Origin: JAFARZ01 sp035651595
Lineage (GTDB): Bacteria; Actinomycetota; Actinomycetes; Streptosporangiales; Streptosporangiaceae
DNA: 34,235 nucleotides
Direction: 5' to 3'
Assembly (NCBI GenBank): GCA_035651595.1
Contig: DASRFJ010000072.1
Coordinates: 1-34,235 of the forward strand
The translations under genes and the position numbers were made by a program. Below are positions 15,665 through 22,781 of this stretch, one piece after another. The stretch's first letter is position 1, and the number at the start of each line of letters is the position of its first letter. The notes beneath the pieces are model-generated. The model made no database searches. It worked only from the letters and a program-made list of their open reading frames with translations, and was not told the origin of the DNA.

Positions 15665-16045
15665 ATGATTGATCATCTGGGCATTCAGGTCGCCGATGTG
15701 GACGCGTCGGCCAGGTTCTACCTTGACGTTTTCGCGGCGATCGGGATGCGCGAGGCGATGCGGTTCCCGACCACGAACGGCACGTTCGTCGGCATGGCCG
15801 GCCCCGACGGGCAGCCCACGTTCTGGCTCGGCCCGCCTAACGGACCGGAGACCCGCGAACTGCACGTGGGGTTCCGCGCGCCGGACCGGGCGGCGATCGA
15901 CGCGGTGCACGAGGCAGCGGTCAAGGCGGGCGCGGAGATCCTGCACGAGCCGCGGGAGTGGCCGGAGTACCACGCCGGCTACTACGGCGTGTTCCTGCGC
16001 GACCTCGACGGCCACAACGTCGAAGCCGTCTACCACGGACACTAA
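15665..16045 (+). CDS. VOC-family (glyoxalase-fold) protein
   Basis: A 126-residue protein with two beta-alpha-beta-beta-beta halves of the vicinal-oxygen-chelate fold. Metal-ligand candidates are the His in IDHLGIQVAD (near residue 4), the His of ELHVGF (~65) and the Glu of DGHNVEAVYHGH (~119). The family covers glyoxalases, dioxygenases and resistance proteins, so the activity is open. It is divergent from pspA, with about 54 bases between starts. Its place near steroid genes may be chance: the true ring-cleaving VOC enzyme of the pathway, HsaC, is elsewhere in the window and twice as long. Confidence 0.88.
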   Translation: MIDHLGIQVADVDASARFYLDVFAAIGMREAMRFPTTNGTFVGMAGPDGQPTFWLGPPNGPETRELHVGFRAPDRAAIDAVHEAAVKAGAEILHEPREWPEYHAGYYGVFLRDLDGHNVEAVYHGH

Positions 16046-16096
16046 GTACGGCCGCTGGTGCGCGCAACACGGTTCGCGGTATCTGGACGGCACTAA

Positions 16097-16178
16097 ACAC
16101 TGCGCACCGTCCGCGCAGCGATATCACCCTATAAGGGCATAAAGCAGGCAGAAAAAACGTACCGAACTTGCGCAGTGT
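16097..16178. repeat. 10-bp inverted repeat between convergent genes
   Basis: ACACTGCGCA (16097-16106) and TGCGCAGTGT (16169-16178) are perfect inverted copies 62 nt apart in the 170-base gap between the VOC gene and kshB. Could bound a long stem-loop or a small element. The loop is too long for a normal terminator. Confidence 0.4.
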
Positions 16179-16215
16179 CGCGGCGTACGGCCTATCGGGC
16201 GGGCCAGTTGGGGCT

Positions 16216-17409
16216 CTAGTAGTCGATGCTGACTTCGGGGGTTAGCGCCAGGGCCTGGCAGGCCAGGATGTAGCCGTCGGCGAGGTCCTCGTCCTCGAGA
16301 ACCTCGTTGTGCGCCATCGACACCTCGCCGCCGGTGAGCTGGCATGCGCACGCGCCGCAGATGCCCTGGCGGCAAGAGAACGGCGCGTCCAGGCCGGCGT
16401 CGGTGAGCACGTCGAGCATCCGCATCCCGGCCGGCCACGACAGTACCCGCCGGTCGCCGTCCAGCGAGACGGTCAGCGTCGCGGCCAGCCCTTCAGAACC
16501 AGCCGCGGGCGACTCGAACTCGAAAGGGTTCTCTTCCAGCGACAGGAACCGTTCGGTGCGCACCCGCTTGGCCGGCACGCCAAGCGACCCCAGCGCCGAC
16601 CGGACACCGGCAAGGAACGGATCGGGCCCGCAGACGAACGGCTGCCACGCGGCATACGGCCGCAACAGCGCACGAAGCCCGTCCACGGTGGGCAGTCCCT
16701 GCAGCGAGTCCAGCCAGTGCAGCACCACGAGCCGCCCGCCCGACGACTCGGCAAGCGACCGCAACGCCGCGCCGAAAATCACCGACCGCTCGTCCCGGTT
16801 CGCGTACACCAGGACGAGGCGGCCGCGCCCAGCCCACAGCACCGACTTGAGAATGGAGATGACCGGCGTGATCCCGCTGCCGGCCGCGCATAGCAGGAAG
16901 TCGCCGTCCAGCGACGCCGGCGTGAACGTGCCCGCCGGCGGCAGCACGTCCAGCTCGGTGCCGGCGCGCACGTTGTCGAGGATCCAGTTCGAGGCGTAGC
17001 CACCGGACGTCCGCTTGACCGCGATCGCGGGCGGCTCCCCGGCAACGGGCGAACTGCACAGCGAATAGCAGCGGGCGACCGATCCGGTCAGGTCCGACGG
17101 CACCCGCACCGTGATGAACTGCCCGGGCGTATACGCGAAGACCCCGGCCAGTTCGGCGGGCACGGACAGCTCAAGCGCGCACGCGTCCGCGGTCTCCCGC
17201 ACCACCGCCGCGACGGGCACCTGGTAGTACTCACGGGCAGTGTTTTTTCGTTCGCTCGCGGGCGGGGCGCTCTTTTTTCGTTCGCTCGCGGGCGGGGCGC
17301 CTTGAGGCGTCGCCTTCCCTCCTCGCTCGTCGCTGCGCTCCTCGCTCGTCAGTCCAGGCAACGCCGCGCCCCTGGCTTCGCTCACGGCTTCGCTCACGGG
17401 TTCGCTCAC
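16216..17409 (-). CDS. kshB: 3-ketosteroid 9-alpha-hydroxylase reductase (KshB)
   Basis: The electron-transfer component that passes electrons from NADH via FAD and a plant-type [2Fe-2S] cluster to KshA. From GTG 17409 (397 residues) it has an odd N-terminal extension of ~60 residues, then the FAD domain (RCYSLCSSP), the NAD domain (LLCAAGSGITPVISILKSVL, CGPDPFL) and a C-terminal ferredoxin domain (CRQGICGACACQLTGG, then a Cys about 29 residues on in YILACQA). GTG 17409 overlaps the stop of the upstream gene by GTGA, which supports coupling. The extension is Ser/Glu/Arg/Lys-rich and encoded by short tandem repeats (17241-17300 and others). The mycobacterial enzyme is about 358 residues, so the real start may be later. 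Transcribed with kshA. Confidence 0.93.
   Translation of the reverse strand: MSEPVSEAVSEARGAALPGLTSEERSDERGGKATPQGAPPASERKKSAPPASERKNTAREYYQVPVAAVVRETADACALELSVPAELAGVFAYTPGQFITVRVPSDLTGSVARCYSLCSSPVAGEPPAIAVKRTSGGYASNWILDNVRAGTELDVLPPAGTFTPASLDGDFLLCAAGSGITPVISILKSVLWAGRGRLVLVYANRDERSVIFGAALRSLAESSGGRLVVLHWLDSLQGLPTVDGLRALLRPYAAWQPFVCGPDPFLAGVRSALGSLGVPAKRVRTERFLSLEENPFEFESPAAGSEGLAATLTVSLDGDRRVLSWPAGMRMLDVLTDAGLDAPFSCRQGICGACACQLTGGEVSMAHNEVLEDEDLADGYILACQALALTPEVSIDY
17241..17300. repeat. 30-bp direct tandem repeat within the kshB 5' end
   Basis: Units 17241-17270 and 17271-17300 differ at one base; each contains TTTTTTCGTTCGCTCGCGGG. A 12-bp unit (GCTTCGCTCACG-like) recurs three times near 17378-17410. 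Encodes the low-complexity N-terminal extension (APPASERKKS pattern, twice) of KshB in frame. The T6 runs are out of character for the surrounding sequence. Confidence 0.85.
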
Positions 17410-17660
17410 GGGGGCGCTACCGCCAGCCGTCCGGACCGCACGGCCTCCTCGATGCTGGCGCGCAGCTTGCCGCAGCCTGGGCTCAGCGCGGTCGGCTCGC
17501 CGCCCGCGACAAGAGCCGCGAACTCCCAGCAAGAGCGCATCGCGGGCAGCGACCACTGTACCGACGTGTGCGCGGCGCTGAACTTGGCGACCAGCACGGA
17601 CGCGCCGCAGGTCGCGCAGCACACCGGCGCCAGCCCGTCGAAGCGAGGGTCAGTCCGCAT
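17406..17660 (-). CDS. Small Cys-rich protein between kshA and kshB
   Basis: An 84-residue protein whose ATG 17660 lies 11 bases inside the 3' end of kshA and whose stop overlaps the kshB start, so all three genes are tightly coupled. It has CCATC near residues 14-18 (C-x2-C type) plus Cys near 44 (RSCWEF) and 63 (PGCGKL), enough for a metal or Fe-S site, and no signal or membrane segment. VLVAKFSAAHTSVQWS is a strand-rich core. I do not recognise a family with known function; from memory similar short proteins occur in other steroid-degrading actinomycetes. It may help assemble or stabilise the KshAB hydroxylase or carry electrons. Existence is well supported by the overlaps. Confidence 0.85.
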   Translation of the reverse strand: MRTDPRFDGLAPVCCATCGASVLVAKFSAAHTSVQWSLPAMRSCWEFAALVAGGEPTALSPGCGKLRASIEEAVRSGRLAVAPP

Positions 17661-18801
17661 GACCCGAAGCCGAAGCCTGCTGGGCCCGGGCGAGGTTCTC
17701 GGCGACCTCCGCTTCCCACTCCGCGACCGGCCGTGTGGTGTCGATCTCGAACTCGTACCGCGCGACCATGTCCGGCTGCACGTCCGCGACGTTCACGTAG
17801 AACTGCTCGTACCAGCGCCGCAACTGGTACACCGGCCCGTCCTCGGCGCAGAGCAGCGGGTTGTCCACCCGCGCCTTGTGCAGCCAGATCTCGACGTCCT
17901 GACGGAAACCGAGCCCGACGAAATCGGCGAACTTGGCAGACAACGACGCCGCATGCTTGTCCGACAGCCCGGCGGGCTTCTTCACGATCGCCCCCCATTG
18001 CAACATGAACGAGTTCGGCGTCACCGGGTAGTGGCAGTTGATCAGCACGCTTTCGATCGTCATCCCGTGGTAGTCGTGCCACAGGTTGTCGATCATGTAC
18101 GCGGGCCCGAAGTACGACGCCTCCGACCGCAGCGTCACCTCGACGCCGTCCGCCGCCGAGTAGTTCGACACGCCCCCGACGTCCGGCCGGGAACGCGTGC
18201 GCAGGTGCTGCGTCGCGATGTGCCCCTCGAAGACGTTCTTGAAGTACGTCGGGAACGCGAAGTGCACGTAGAAGAAGTGCGCCATGTCGACCACGTTGTC
18301 CATGACCTCGCGGCAGTTCGCGCCGTCGACGAGAATCGATTCCCACGTCCACGACGTCCACTCGTCGGACCCAGCGCCCGCGATCTCCGGGATCGTCACG
18401 TCCGAAGTGGGCGAAGACCCCTCCGGATCGTGCCACACGAACAGGTGCCCGTTGCGCTCCAGCACGGGCCAGGCCCTGGTCCGCGCGGCCGGCGGCACCC
18501 GCCGCGCGTACGGGATGCGCGCGCAGCGCCCGTCCCCGCCCCACCGCCAATCGTGGAACGGGCAGGCCACCTGGTCGCCCTTCACGGTGCCCGTCGAGAG
18601 GTCGCCGCCCATGTGCCGGCAGTACGCGTCCAGCACATGCAGCGCGCCGTCCGAGGAAGCGAACACGACCAGCTTGGTGCCGAACGCCTGGACCGCGTGC
18701 GGCCCACCAGACCGGAACCGCGAAACCAGCCCCAGGCAGTGCCAGCCACGAGCGAACCGCTCCGGTGGGGCCCCGGCGTCAATGAAACGTACCGCAGACA
18801 T
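17650..18801 (-). CDS. kshA: 3-ketosteroid 9-alpha-hydroxylase oxygenase, Rieske type (KshA)
   Basis: The terminal oxygenase that hydroxylates C9 of 1,4-androstadiene-3,17-dione-type substrates. The product opens ring B spontaneously to 3-HSA. The Rieske [2Fe-2S] motif is CRHMGG (~62-67) with CPFHDWRWGGDG. The mononuclear-iron motif NVVDMAHFFYVH gives the 2-His side of the facial triad, with an acid ligand expected later. ATG 18801 (383 residues) is preferred over ATG 18807: TAGTCT at 18813-18808 would place transcription start at 18801, six bases downstream, i.e. a leaderless message, whereas 18807 abuts the -10. KshA, the Cys-rich protein and KshB form one operon, divergent from hsaA across a KstR-type palindrome. 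Length and motifs are full KshA type. Confidence 0.94.
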   Translation of the reverse strand: MSAVRFIDAGAPPERFARGWHCLGLVSRFRSGGPHAVQAFGTKLVVFASSDGALHVLDAYCRHMGGDLSTGTVKGDQVACPFHDWRWGGDGRCARIPYARRVPPAARTRAWPVLERNGHLFVWHDPEGSSPTSDVTIPEIAGAGSDEWTSWTWESILVDGANCREVMDNVVDMAHFFYVHFAFPTYFKNVFEGHIATQHLRTRSRPDVGGVSNYSAADGVEVTLRSEASYFGPAYMIDNLWHDYHGMTIESVLINCHYPVTPNSFMLQWGAIVKKPAGLSDKHAASLSAKFADFVGLGFRQDVEIWLHKARVDNPLLCAEDGPVYQLRRWYEQFYVNVADVQPDMVARYEFEIDTTRPVAEWEAEVAENLARAQQASASGHAD

Positions 18802-18808
18802 ACCCATA

Positions 18809-18828
18809 GACTAGAACATGTTCTAGTC
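18809..18828. promoter_or_regulatory. KstR-type operator between kshA and hsaA
   Basis: GACTAGAACATGTTCTAGTC is a perfect 20-bp palindrome with the AACnnGTT core of KstR boxes. Each end provides TAGTCT, the -10 for the outward promoter (18824-18829 for hsaA, 18813-18808 for kshA). Starts lie six to seven bases beyond, giving leaderless messages. The intergenic gap is only about 35 bases, so one repressor dimer pair would shut off both operons. Confidence 0.88.
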
Positions 18829-18836
18829 TTGACGCC

Positions 18837-20021
18837 ATGAGCGACATCCACGAGCAGGTGGCGGTGCTGGACGCCGTCACCGAACTGCTCCCCGTCTTCC
18901 GTCAGCGGGCGCAGGAGGCGGAGGACGCGCGCTGTGTTCCGGCGGACTCCATCAAGGCGCTGGCTGAAACAGGTTTCTTCCGGCTGCTCCAGCCGGCCAG
19001 GTTCGGCGGTCTTGAGGCCGACCCGATCGCGTTCTACAAGGCGGTCCGGATGATCGCCAGCGCGTGCGGCTCGACCGGCTGGGTCTCCTCCGTCGTCGGC
19101 GTGCATCCGTGGCAGCTCGCGCTGTTCCCGCCGCAGGCCCAGGACGAGGTGTGGGGCGCCGACCCCGCGACCCGGATGTCCAGCTCTTACGCGCCGACCG
19201 GCAAGGCCGTCCAGGCCGAAGGCGGCTACCGGCTCGACGGCCGCTGGAGCTTTTCCTCCGGCTGCGAGCACGCCACCTGGGTGTTGCTCGGCGGCCTGGT
19301 CCTGAACGATAAGGGCCAGCCGGTCGACTTCTGCACGTTTCTGCTGCCAAATACTGATTACTCAATCGACGACGTGTGGGACACGGTCGGATTGCGCGGC
19401 ACGGGCAGCAACGACATCGTCGTCGACGGCGCATTCGTGCCAAAACATCGCGCGCTCAGCTTCAGTGATGTATCGCGCTGTAAATGCCCCGGACACGAGG
19501 TGAATGACAGCCCGTTGTACCACATTCCGTTCGGGTCAATATTCTCTTATGCCATTACCACGCCGATTATAGGGATGGCAACCGGCGCATACGACGCCTA
19601 CGTTGGCGCCCAGAAGGAGCGGATCCGCGCGTCCTATATCGGGCAGAAGGCGAAGGAAGATCCCTACGGGCAGGTGCGCGTGGCCGAGGCTGCGGCCCTG
19701 ATCGACAACGCGTGGCTCGCGCTGGAGCGCAACATGGCCGAGCTCATGACGAAGGTGACAGCCGGGGAGCGGCTGCCGCTGCCGCTCCGGCTCCGGGTGC
19801 GCCGCGACCAAGTGCTCGGCACCGGCCAGTCGATCCGGGCCGTTGACCTGCTGTTCGAGAACTCCGGCGGCCGCGCGCTGAAGCTGGGCACGCCGATCCA
19901 GCGGTTCTGGCGCGACGCGCACGCCGGCCGCGTGCACGCGATCAACGACCCCGAGCGCGCGCTGTCGATGTTCGGCCGCAACGAGTTCGGCCTCGACGTG
20001 CCCGCCGATGGCATGCTATGA
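18837..20021 (+). CDS. hsaA: 3-HSA 4-monooxygenase oxygenase component (HsaA)
   Basis: A flavin-dependent hydroxylase that converts the phenol 3-HSA to the catechol 3,4-DHSA, using reduced flavin from HsaB. At 394 residues it has the length of mycobacterial HsaA. It shows the acyl-CoA-dehydrogenase fold: the N-terminal helical domain ends in RLLQPARFGGLEADP, the middle beta domain has GCEHATWVLLGGLV and WDTVGLRGTGSNDIVVDG, and the C-terminal helical domain has SGGRALKLGTPIQRFWRDAH (flavin and tetramer contacts). No canonical Shine-Dalgarno precedes ATG 18837; a leaderless transcript from TAGTCT fits. Its stop overlaps hsaD (ATGA). Order hsaA-D-C-B as in M. tuberculosis. Confidence 0.93.
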   Translation: MSDIHEQVAVLDAVTELLPVFRQRAQEAEDARCVPADSIKALAETGFFRLLQPARFGGLEADPIAFYKAVRMIASACGSTGWVSSVVGVHPWQLALFPPQAQDEVWGADPATRMSSSYAPTGKAVQAEGGYRLDGRWSFSSGCEHATWVLLGGLVLNDKGQPVDFCTFLLPNTDYSIDDVWDTVGLRGTGSNDIVVDGAFVPKHRALSFSDVSRCKCPGHEVNDSPLYHIPFGSIFSYAITTPIIGMATGAYDAYVGAQKERIRASYIGQKAKEDPYGQVRVAEAAALIDNAWLALERNMAELMTKVTAGERLPLPLRLRVRRDQVLGTGQSIRAVDLLFENSGGRALKLGTPIQRFWRDAHAGRVHAINDPERALSMFGRNEFGLDVPADGML

Positions 20022-20872
20022 GGCTGCATTACGAACAAGCCGGCGACGGTCCGGTTGTGGTGCTTTTGCACGGCGGCGGACCCGGCGCTTCCGGCGCGTC
20101 GAATTTCGCGCGCAACGTTCCTGTATTCGCCGAGCATTTCCGCGTGGTCGTCGTGGACCAGCCCGGCTTCGGCAAATCCGATAAGCCGCCGGTGGAAGGC
20201 AATTACTTCACGTTCGCGGCCAGCGCGCTGCGAGAGCTGCTCGACGAGGTGGGCATAGAAAGAGCACATCTTGTCGGCAATTCTCTGGGCGGCGGAACGG
20301 CGGTCCGCTTCTCTCTTAATTTTCCCGAACGAAGTGGGCGGCTTGTTCTGATGGGCCCGGGGGGCCTGTCGCTGAACGTTTTCAGTCCGGATCCCACCGA
20401 GGGCGTGAAACGGCTGATGGAGTTCGCGGCGCCGCCCGGCCCTAGCCGGGAGAAGATGGCCGCGTTCATCCGGACGATGGTGTTCGACCAGCGGGTGGTC
20501 ACCGAGGAGCTGATCGACGAGCGGTTCGCCGCCGCGTCCGATCCGGAGCAGCTCGCCGCGATGGCGTCTCTCGGGGCGTCGTTCTACGACCCGCGGTACT
20601 TCGAGGACGGGCTGCTGTGGCGTGAGGTGCACCGGCTGCGGAACCGGGTGCTGCTGATCTGGGGTCGCGAGGACCGGGTGAACCCGCTCGACGGAGCCCT
20701 GGTGGCGCTCAAGCTGATCCGGAAGGCGCAGTTGCACGTGTTCGGGGGCTGCGGGCATTGGGCGCAGCTTGAGAAGTTCGACGACTTCAACCGGCTGGCG
20801 ATCGACTTCCTGAAGGGTGACTCTGCCAGCCCGGGGGGACGACCCCCCCAAACCCCCCCGAAGGGAGAATAG
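20018..20872 (+). CDS. hsaD: 4,9-DSHA C-C hydrolase (HsaD)
   Basis: A meta-cleavage product hydrolase of the alpha/beta fold, 284 residues. It splits 4,9-DSHA, the product of HsaC, into 9,17-dioxo-DOHNAA and 2-hydroxyhexadienoate. The oxyanion motif HGGGPGASG lies near residue 20. Nucleophile Ser is in GNSLGGGT, Asp in WGREDRVNP and His in GGCGHWAQLEKF. ATG 20018 overlaps the hsaA stop by four bases. The last ~15 residues (PGGRPPQTPPKGE) are encoded by a G6-ACGA-C6 hairpin plus C-runs, not family sequence, so the conserved protein probably ends near residue 270. Confidence 0.93.
   Translation: MRLHYEQAGDGPVVVLLHGGGPGASGASNFARNVPVFAEHFRVVVVDQPGFGKSDKPPVEGNYFTFAASALRELLDEVGIERAHLVGNSLGGGTAVRFSLNFPERSGRLVLMGPGGLSLNVFSPDPTEGVKRLMEFAAPPGPSREKMAAFIRTMVFDQRVVTEELIDERFAAASDPEQLAAMASLGASFYDPRYFEDGLLWREVHRLRNRVLLIWGREDRVNPLDGALVALKLIRKAQLHVFGGCGHWAQLEKFDDFNRLAIDFLKGDSASPGGRPPQTPPKGE
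20833..20848 (+). repeat. G6/C6 hairpin in the hsaD 3' end
   Basis: GGGGGG-ACGA-CCCCCC forms a strong six-pair stem in the mRNA just ahead of the hsaC ribosome-binding site (AAGGGAG, about 20861-20867). It could slow or attenuate transcription into hsaC, or protect an RNA end after processing. It also lengthens the HsaD C-terminus. Confidence 0.6.
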
Positions 20873-20874
20873 GC

Positions 20875-21774
20875 GTGCTGAGTTCACTGGGGTACCTGCG
20901 GATCCAGTCGGCGGACGTCGCGGCGTGGCGCGAGTTCGGCGTGCGTGTGCTCGGCATGGTGGAGGGCCGGGGTCCTGAGGCCCAGGCGCTCTACCTGCGG
21001 ATGGACGACTTCCCGGCCCGGCTGGTGATCGTGCCGGGGGAGTCGGAGCGGCTGCTCGCCTCGGGCTGGGAGGTCGCGAGCCCGGCCGCGTTCGGCGCCG
21101 TCGCGAAGGCGCTGTCCGACGCCGGCGTTCCGTTCAAGGTCGGCAGCGCCGACGAGATCGCCGCCCGGCGGGTCACCGAACTGCTGATCCTCGACGACCC
21201 GGCCGGCAACACGCTGGAGATCTTCTGCGGCGCCGCGCTCGAGCACCGGCCGGCCGTCAGCTCGTTCGGGAATCGATTCGTCACCGGCCCGATGGGCATG
21301 GGGCACGTCGTGCTGCCGGTGCCGCCGGACTCGACAGCCGCGTACGAGTTCTACACCGAGGTGCTCGGGTTCCGGCTGCGCGACTCGATGCGGATGCCGG
21401 CCGAGCTGTTCGGCAGGCCGGCCGGATCGCCGCCGGTGTGGTTCCGGTTCCTGGGCTGCAACCCGCGGCACCACTCGCTGGCGCTGGCGCCGATGCCGTC
21501 CGAGCAGGGCATCGTGCACCTGATGGTGGAGGTCGCGGAGCTGGACGACGTGGGGCGCGCGATGGACCGGTGCGCCAAACGCGGCGCGCCGATCGCCGCC
21601 ACGCTCGGACGGCACGCGAACGACCGGATGGTGTCGTTTTACGTGCGGACGCCCGGCGGATTCGATATCGAGTACGGCTTTGACGGCGAGCAGGTCGACG
21701 ACAGTACCTGGATCAGCCGGGAGACCACGGCGATCAGCCTGTGGGGGCACAGCTTCGCCGGCCCCGCGCACTGA
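20875..21774 (+). CDS. hsaC: 3,4-DHSA 4,5-extradiol dioxygenase (HsaC)
   Basis: A two-domain VOC-fold iron(II) enzyme of 299 residues that cleaves the catechol ring of 3,4-DHSA meta to its hydroxyls. The metal ligands expected for BphC-type dioxygenases are visible in the C-terminal domain: His in MGHVVLPVP (~143), His in RHHSLALAP (~200) and Glu in GGFDIEYGFDG (~263). The N-terminal half is the inactive repeat. GTG 20875 was chosen because AAGGGAG lies eight bases upstream; it is three bases after the hsaD stop. The sequence matches HsaC family length and order, and the two neighbours consume its product and supply its substrate. Confidence 0.93.
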   Translation: MLSSLGYLRIQSADVAAWREFGVRVLGMVEGRGPEAQALYLRMDDFPARLVIVPGESERLLASGWEVASPAAFGAVAKALSDAGVPFKVGSADEIAARRVTELLILDDPAGNTLEIFCGAALEHRPAVSSFGNRFVTGPMGMGHVVLPVPPDSTAAYEFYTEVLGFRLRDSMRMPAELFGRPAGSPPVWFRFLGCNPRHHSLALAPMPSEQGIVHLMVEVAELDDVGRAMDRCAKRGAPIAATLGRHANDRMVSFYVRTPGGFDIEYGFDGEQVDDSTWISRETTAISLWGHSFAGPAH

Positions 21775-21783
21775 GGTCTTTCG

Positions 21784-22407
21784 ATGGCCGTGGCGGGATG
21801 GCAGGCTGATCCCATGGCCGCGTTCGGTGAAGCCGCGTCGCCCGGCTCTGGGCCGGCCAGCGCCGATCCGACCTCCGATCGGTTCCGCCACGTGCTCGGT
21901 CACTTCTGCACGGGGGTCACGATCATCACCACCGCCGACGCGGCGGGTCCGGCCGGGTTCGCGTGCCAGGCCTTCGCCGCGCTGTCGCTGGATCCGCCGC
22001 TCGTGCTGTTCTGTCCGAGCAAGACGTCCGCGACCTGGCCCAGGATCGCGGCGAGCGGCGTGTTCTGCGTGAACGTGCTGGATGCGGGGCAGCGGGAGCT
22101 GGCCCGGGTGTTCGGCGCCTCGGGTGCGGACAAGTTCGCCGGCGTGGGCTGGGCGCCCGCCGCGTCCGGCGCGCCGGTGCTCGACGGGGTCCTCGCGTGG
22201 GCCGGGTGCGAGGTCGTGCAGGTACACGACGCAGGCGACCACCACGTCGTCATGGGCCGGGTCACCGAACTGGGGGAGTGCCCGCCCGGCGAGCCGCTGC
22301 TGTTCTACCGAGGCCGGTACGGCGTGACCGCCGCGAGCCAGGCGGAAGAGCCGCCCGAGGTGGTCGACACGATCCTGGCCTGGCCCGACCACGCCGACTG
22401 GATCTGA
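21784..22407 (+). CDS. hsaB: Flavin reductase of 3-HSA monooxygenase (HsaB)
   Basis: A 207-residue flavin:NADH reductase of the FMN-binding split-barrel class that feeds reduced flavin to HsaA. After a ~30-residue N-terminal tail come FRHVLGHFCTGVTIITT and ACQAFAALSLDPPLVLFCPS, the flavin-binding core. GRVTELGECPPGEPLLFYRG is the typical C-terminal strand pair. ATG 21784 has GAGG seven bases upstream, partly over the hsaC stop; ATG 21814 is an in-frame alternative nearer to family length. Last gene of hsaADCB. A palindromic repeat follows downstream. Confidence 0.92.
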   Translation: MAVAGWQADPMAAFGEAASPGSGPASADPTSDRFRHVLGHFCTGVTIITTADAAGPAGFACQAFAALSLDPPLVLFCPSKTSATWPRIAASGVFCVNVLDAGQRELARVFGASGADKFAGVGWAPAASGAPVLDGVLAWAGCEVVQVHDAGDHHVVMGRVTELGECPPGEPLLFYRGRYGVTAASQAEEPPEVVDTILAWPDHADWI

Positions 22408-22432
22408 CCCGCACGCCGCACGCCGCCCCCCC

Positions 22433-22490
22433 GCCGCCCGCAATGACGCACCCCCGGCCGCCCGCAATGACACACCCCCGGCCGCCCGCA
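22433..22490. repeat. 24-bp tandem repeat after hsaB
   Basis: Units 22433-22456 and 22457-22480 differ at one base, with a partial third copy to 22490. Each contains CCCGCAATGA, close to the CCGCAATGA end of the nearby palindromic repeat, so the two may share an origin. Non-coding. Confidence 0.8.
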
Positions 22491-22560
22491 TTATCCAGAT
22501 TTGTCCCTTGTTGCGCGCGGCACTTCGGCGGTGTCCCGGGCTCCGGGGGCGATCAGGAAG

Positions 22561-22660
22561 ATTGCGGACAGTTACCCCCCCAAACCGGGAGGGTAAGTGT
22601 CCGCAATAATCTGGCGCACCCGACGGCGCGCCCGCGATGCGGTTAATACCCGATTTGTCG
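22561..22660. repeat. Palindromic intergenic repeat, copy 2
   Basis: Arms ATTGCGGACAGTTACCC (22561-22577) and GGGTAAGTGTCCGCAAT (22591-22607) pair over 17 bp with one mismatch. They are followed by ATCTGGCGC and, 45 bases from the stem, GATTTGTCG (22652-22660). Copy 1 at 2406-2508 has the same parts at almost the same distances. Located between hsaB and the AsnC-family regulator. Confidence 0.85.
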
Positions 22661-22781
22661 AGCGGGGAGCGAGGGCCGGGTGCGCCCCCCGCCACCCAGC
22701 CGAAGTATCTTCGGTTAGAAGCACAATCAGCCGCTGGGGCGGCGTGTGGTGTTCGGCATCGGGGCCGGAGAGGGGCAGCAT

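Noticed and set aside
15665..16045. VOC protein as part of steroid ring cleavage
   Set aside because: It is half the length of HsaC, lies outside the operon, and no KstR-type site precedes it.
18805..18807. ATG 18807 as the kshA start
   Set aside because: It touches the TAGTCT -10 and would leave no transcribed start; ATG 18801 fits a leaderless message and keeps the family N-terminus.
17302..18840. Plus-strand open frame of about 512 codons antisense to kshA and kshB
   Set aside because: It opposes genes with clear Rieske and reductase motifs, and its translation is Arg/His/Val-rich with no domain.
22433..22490. Tandem units resembling a small CRISPR array
   Set aside because: Units are directly adjacent with no spacers, and no cas genes are in the window.
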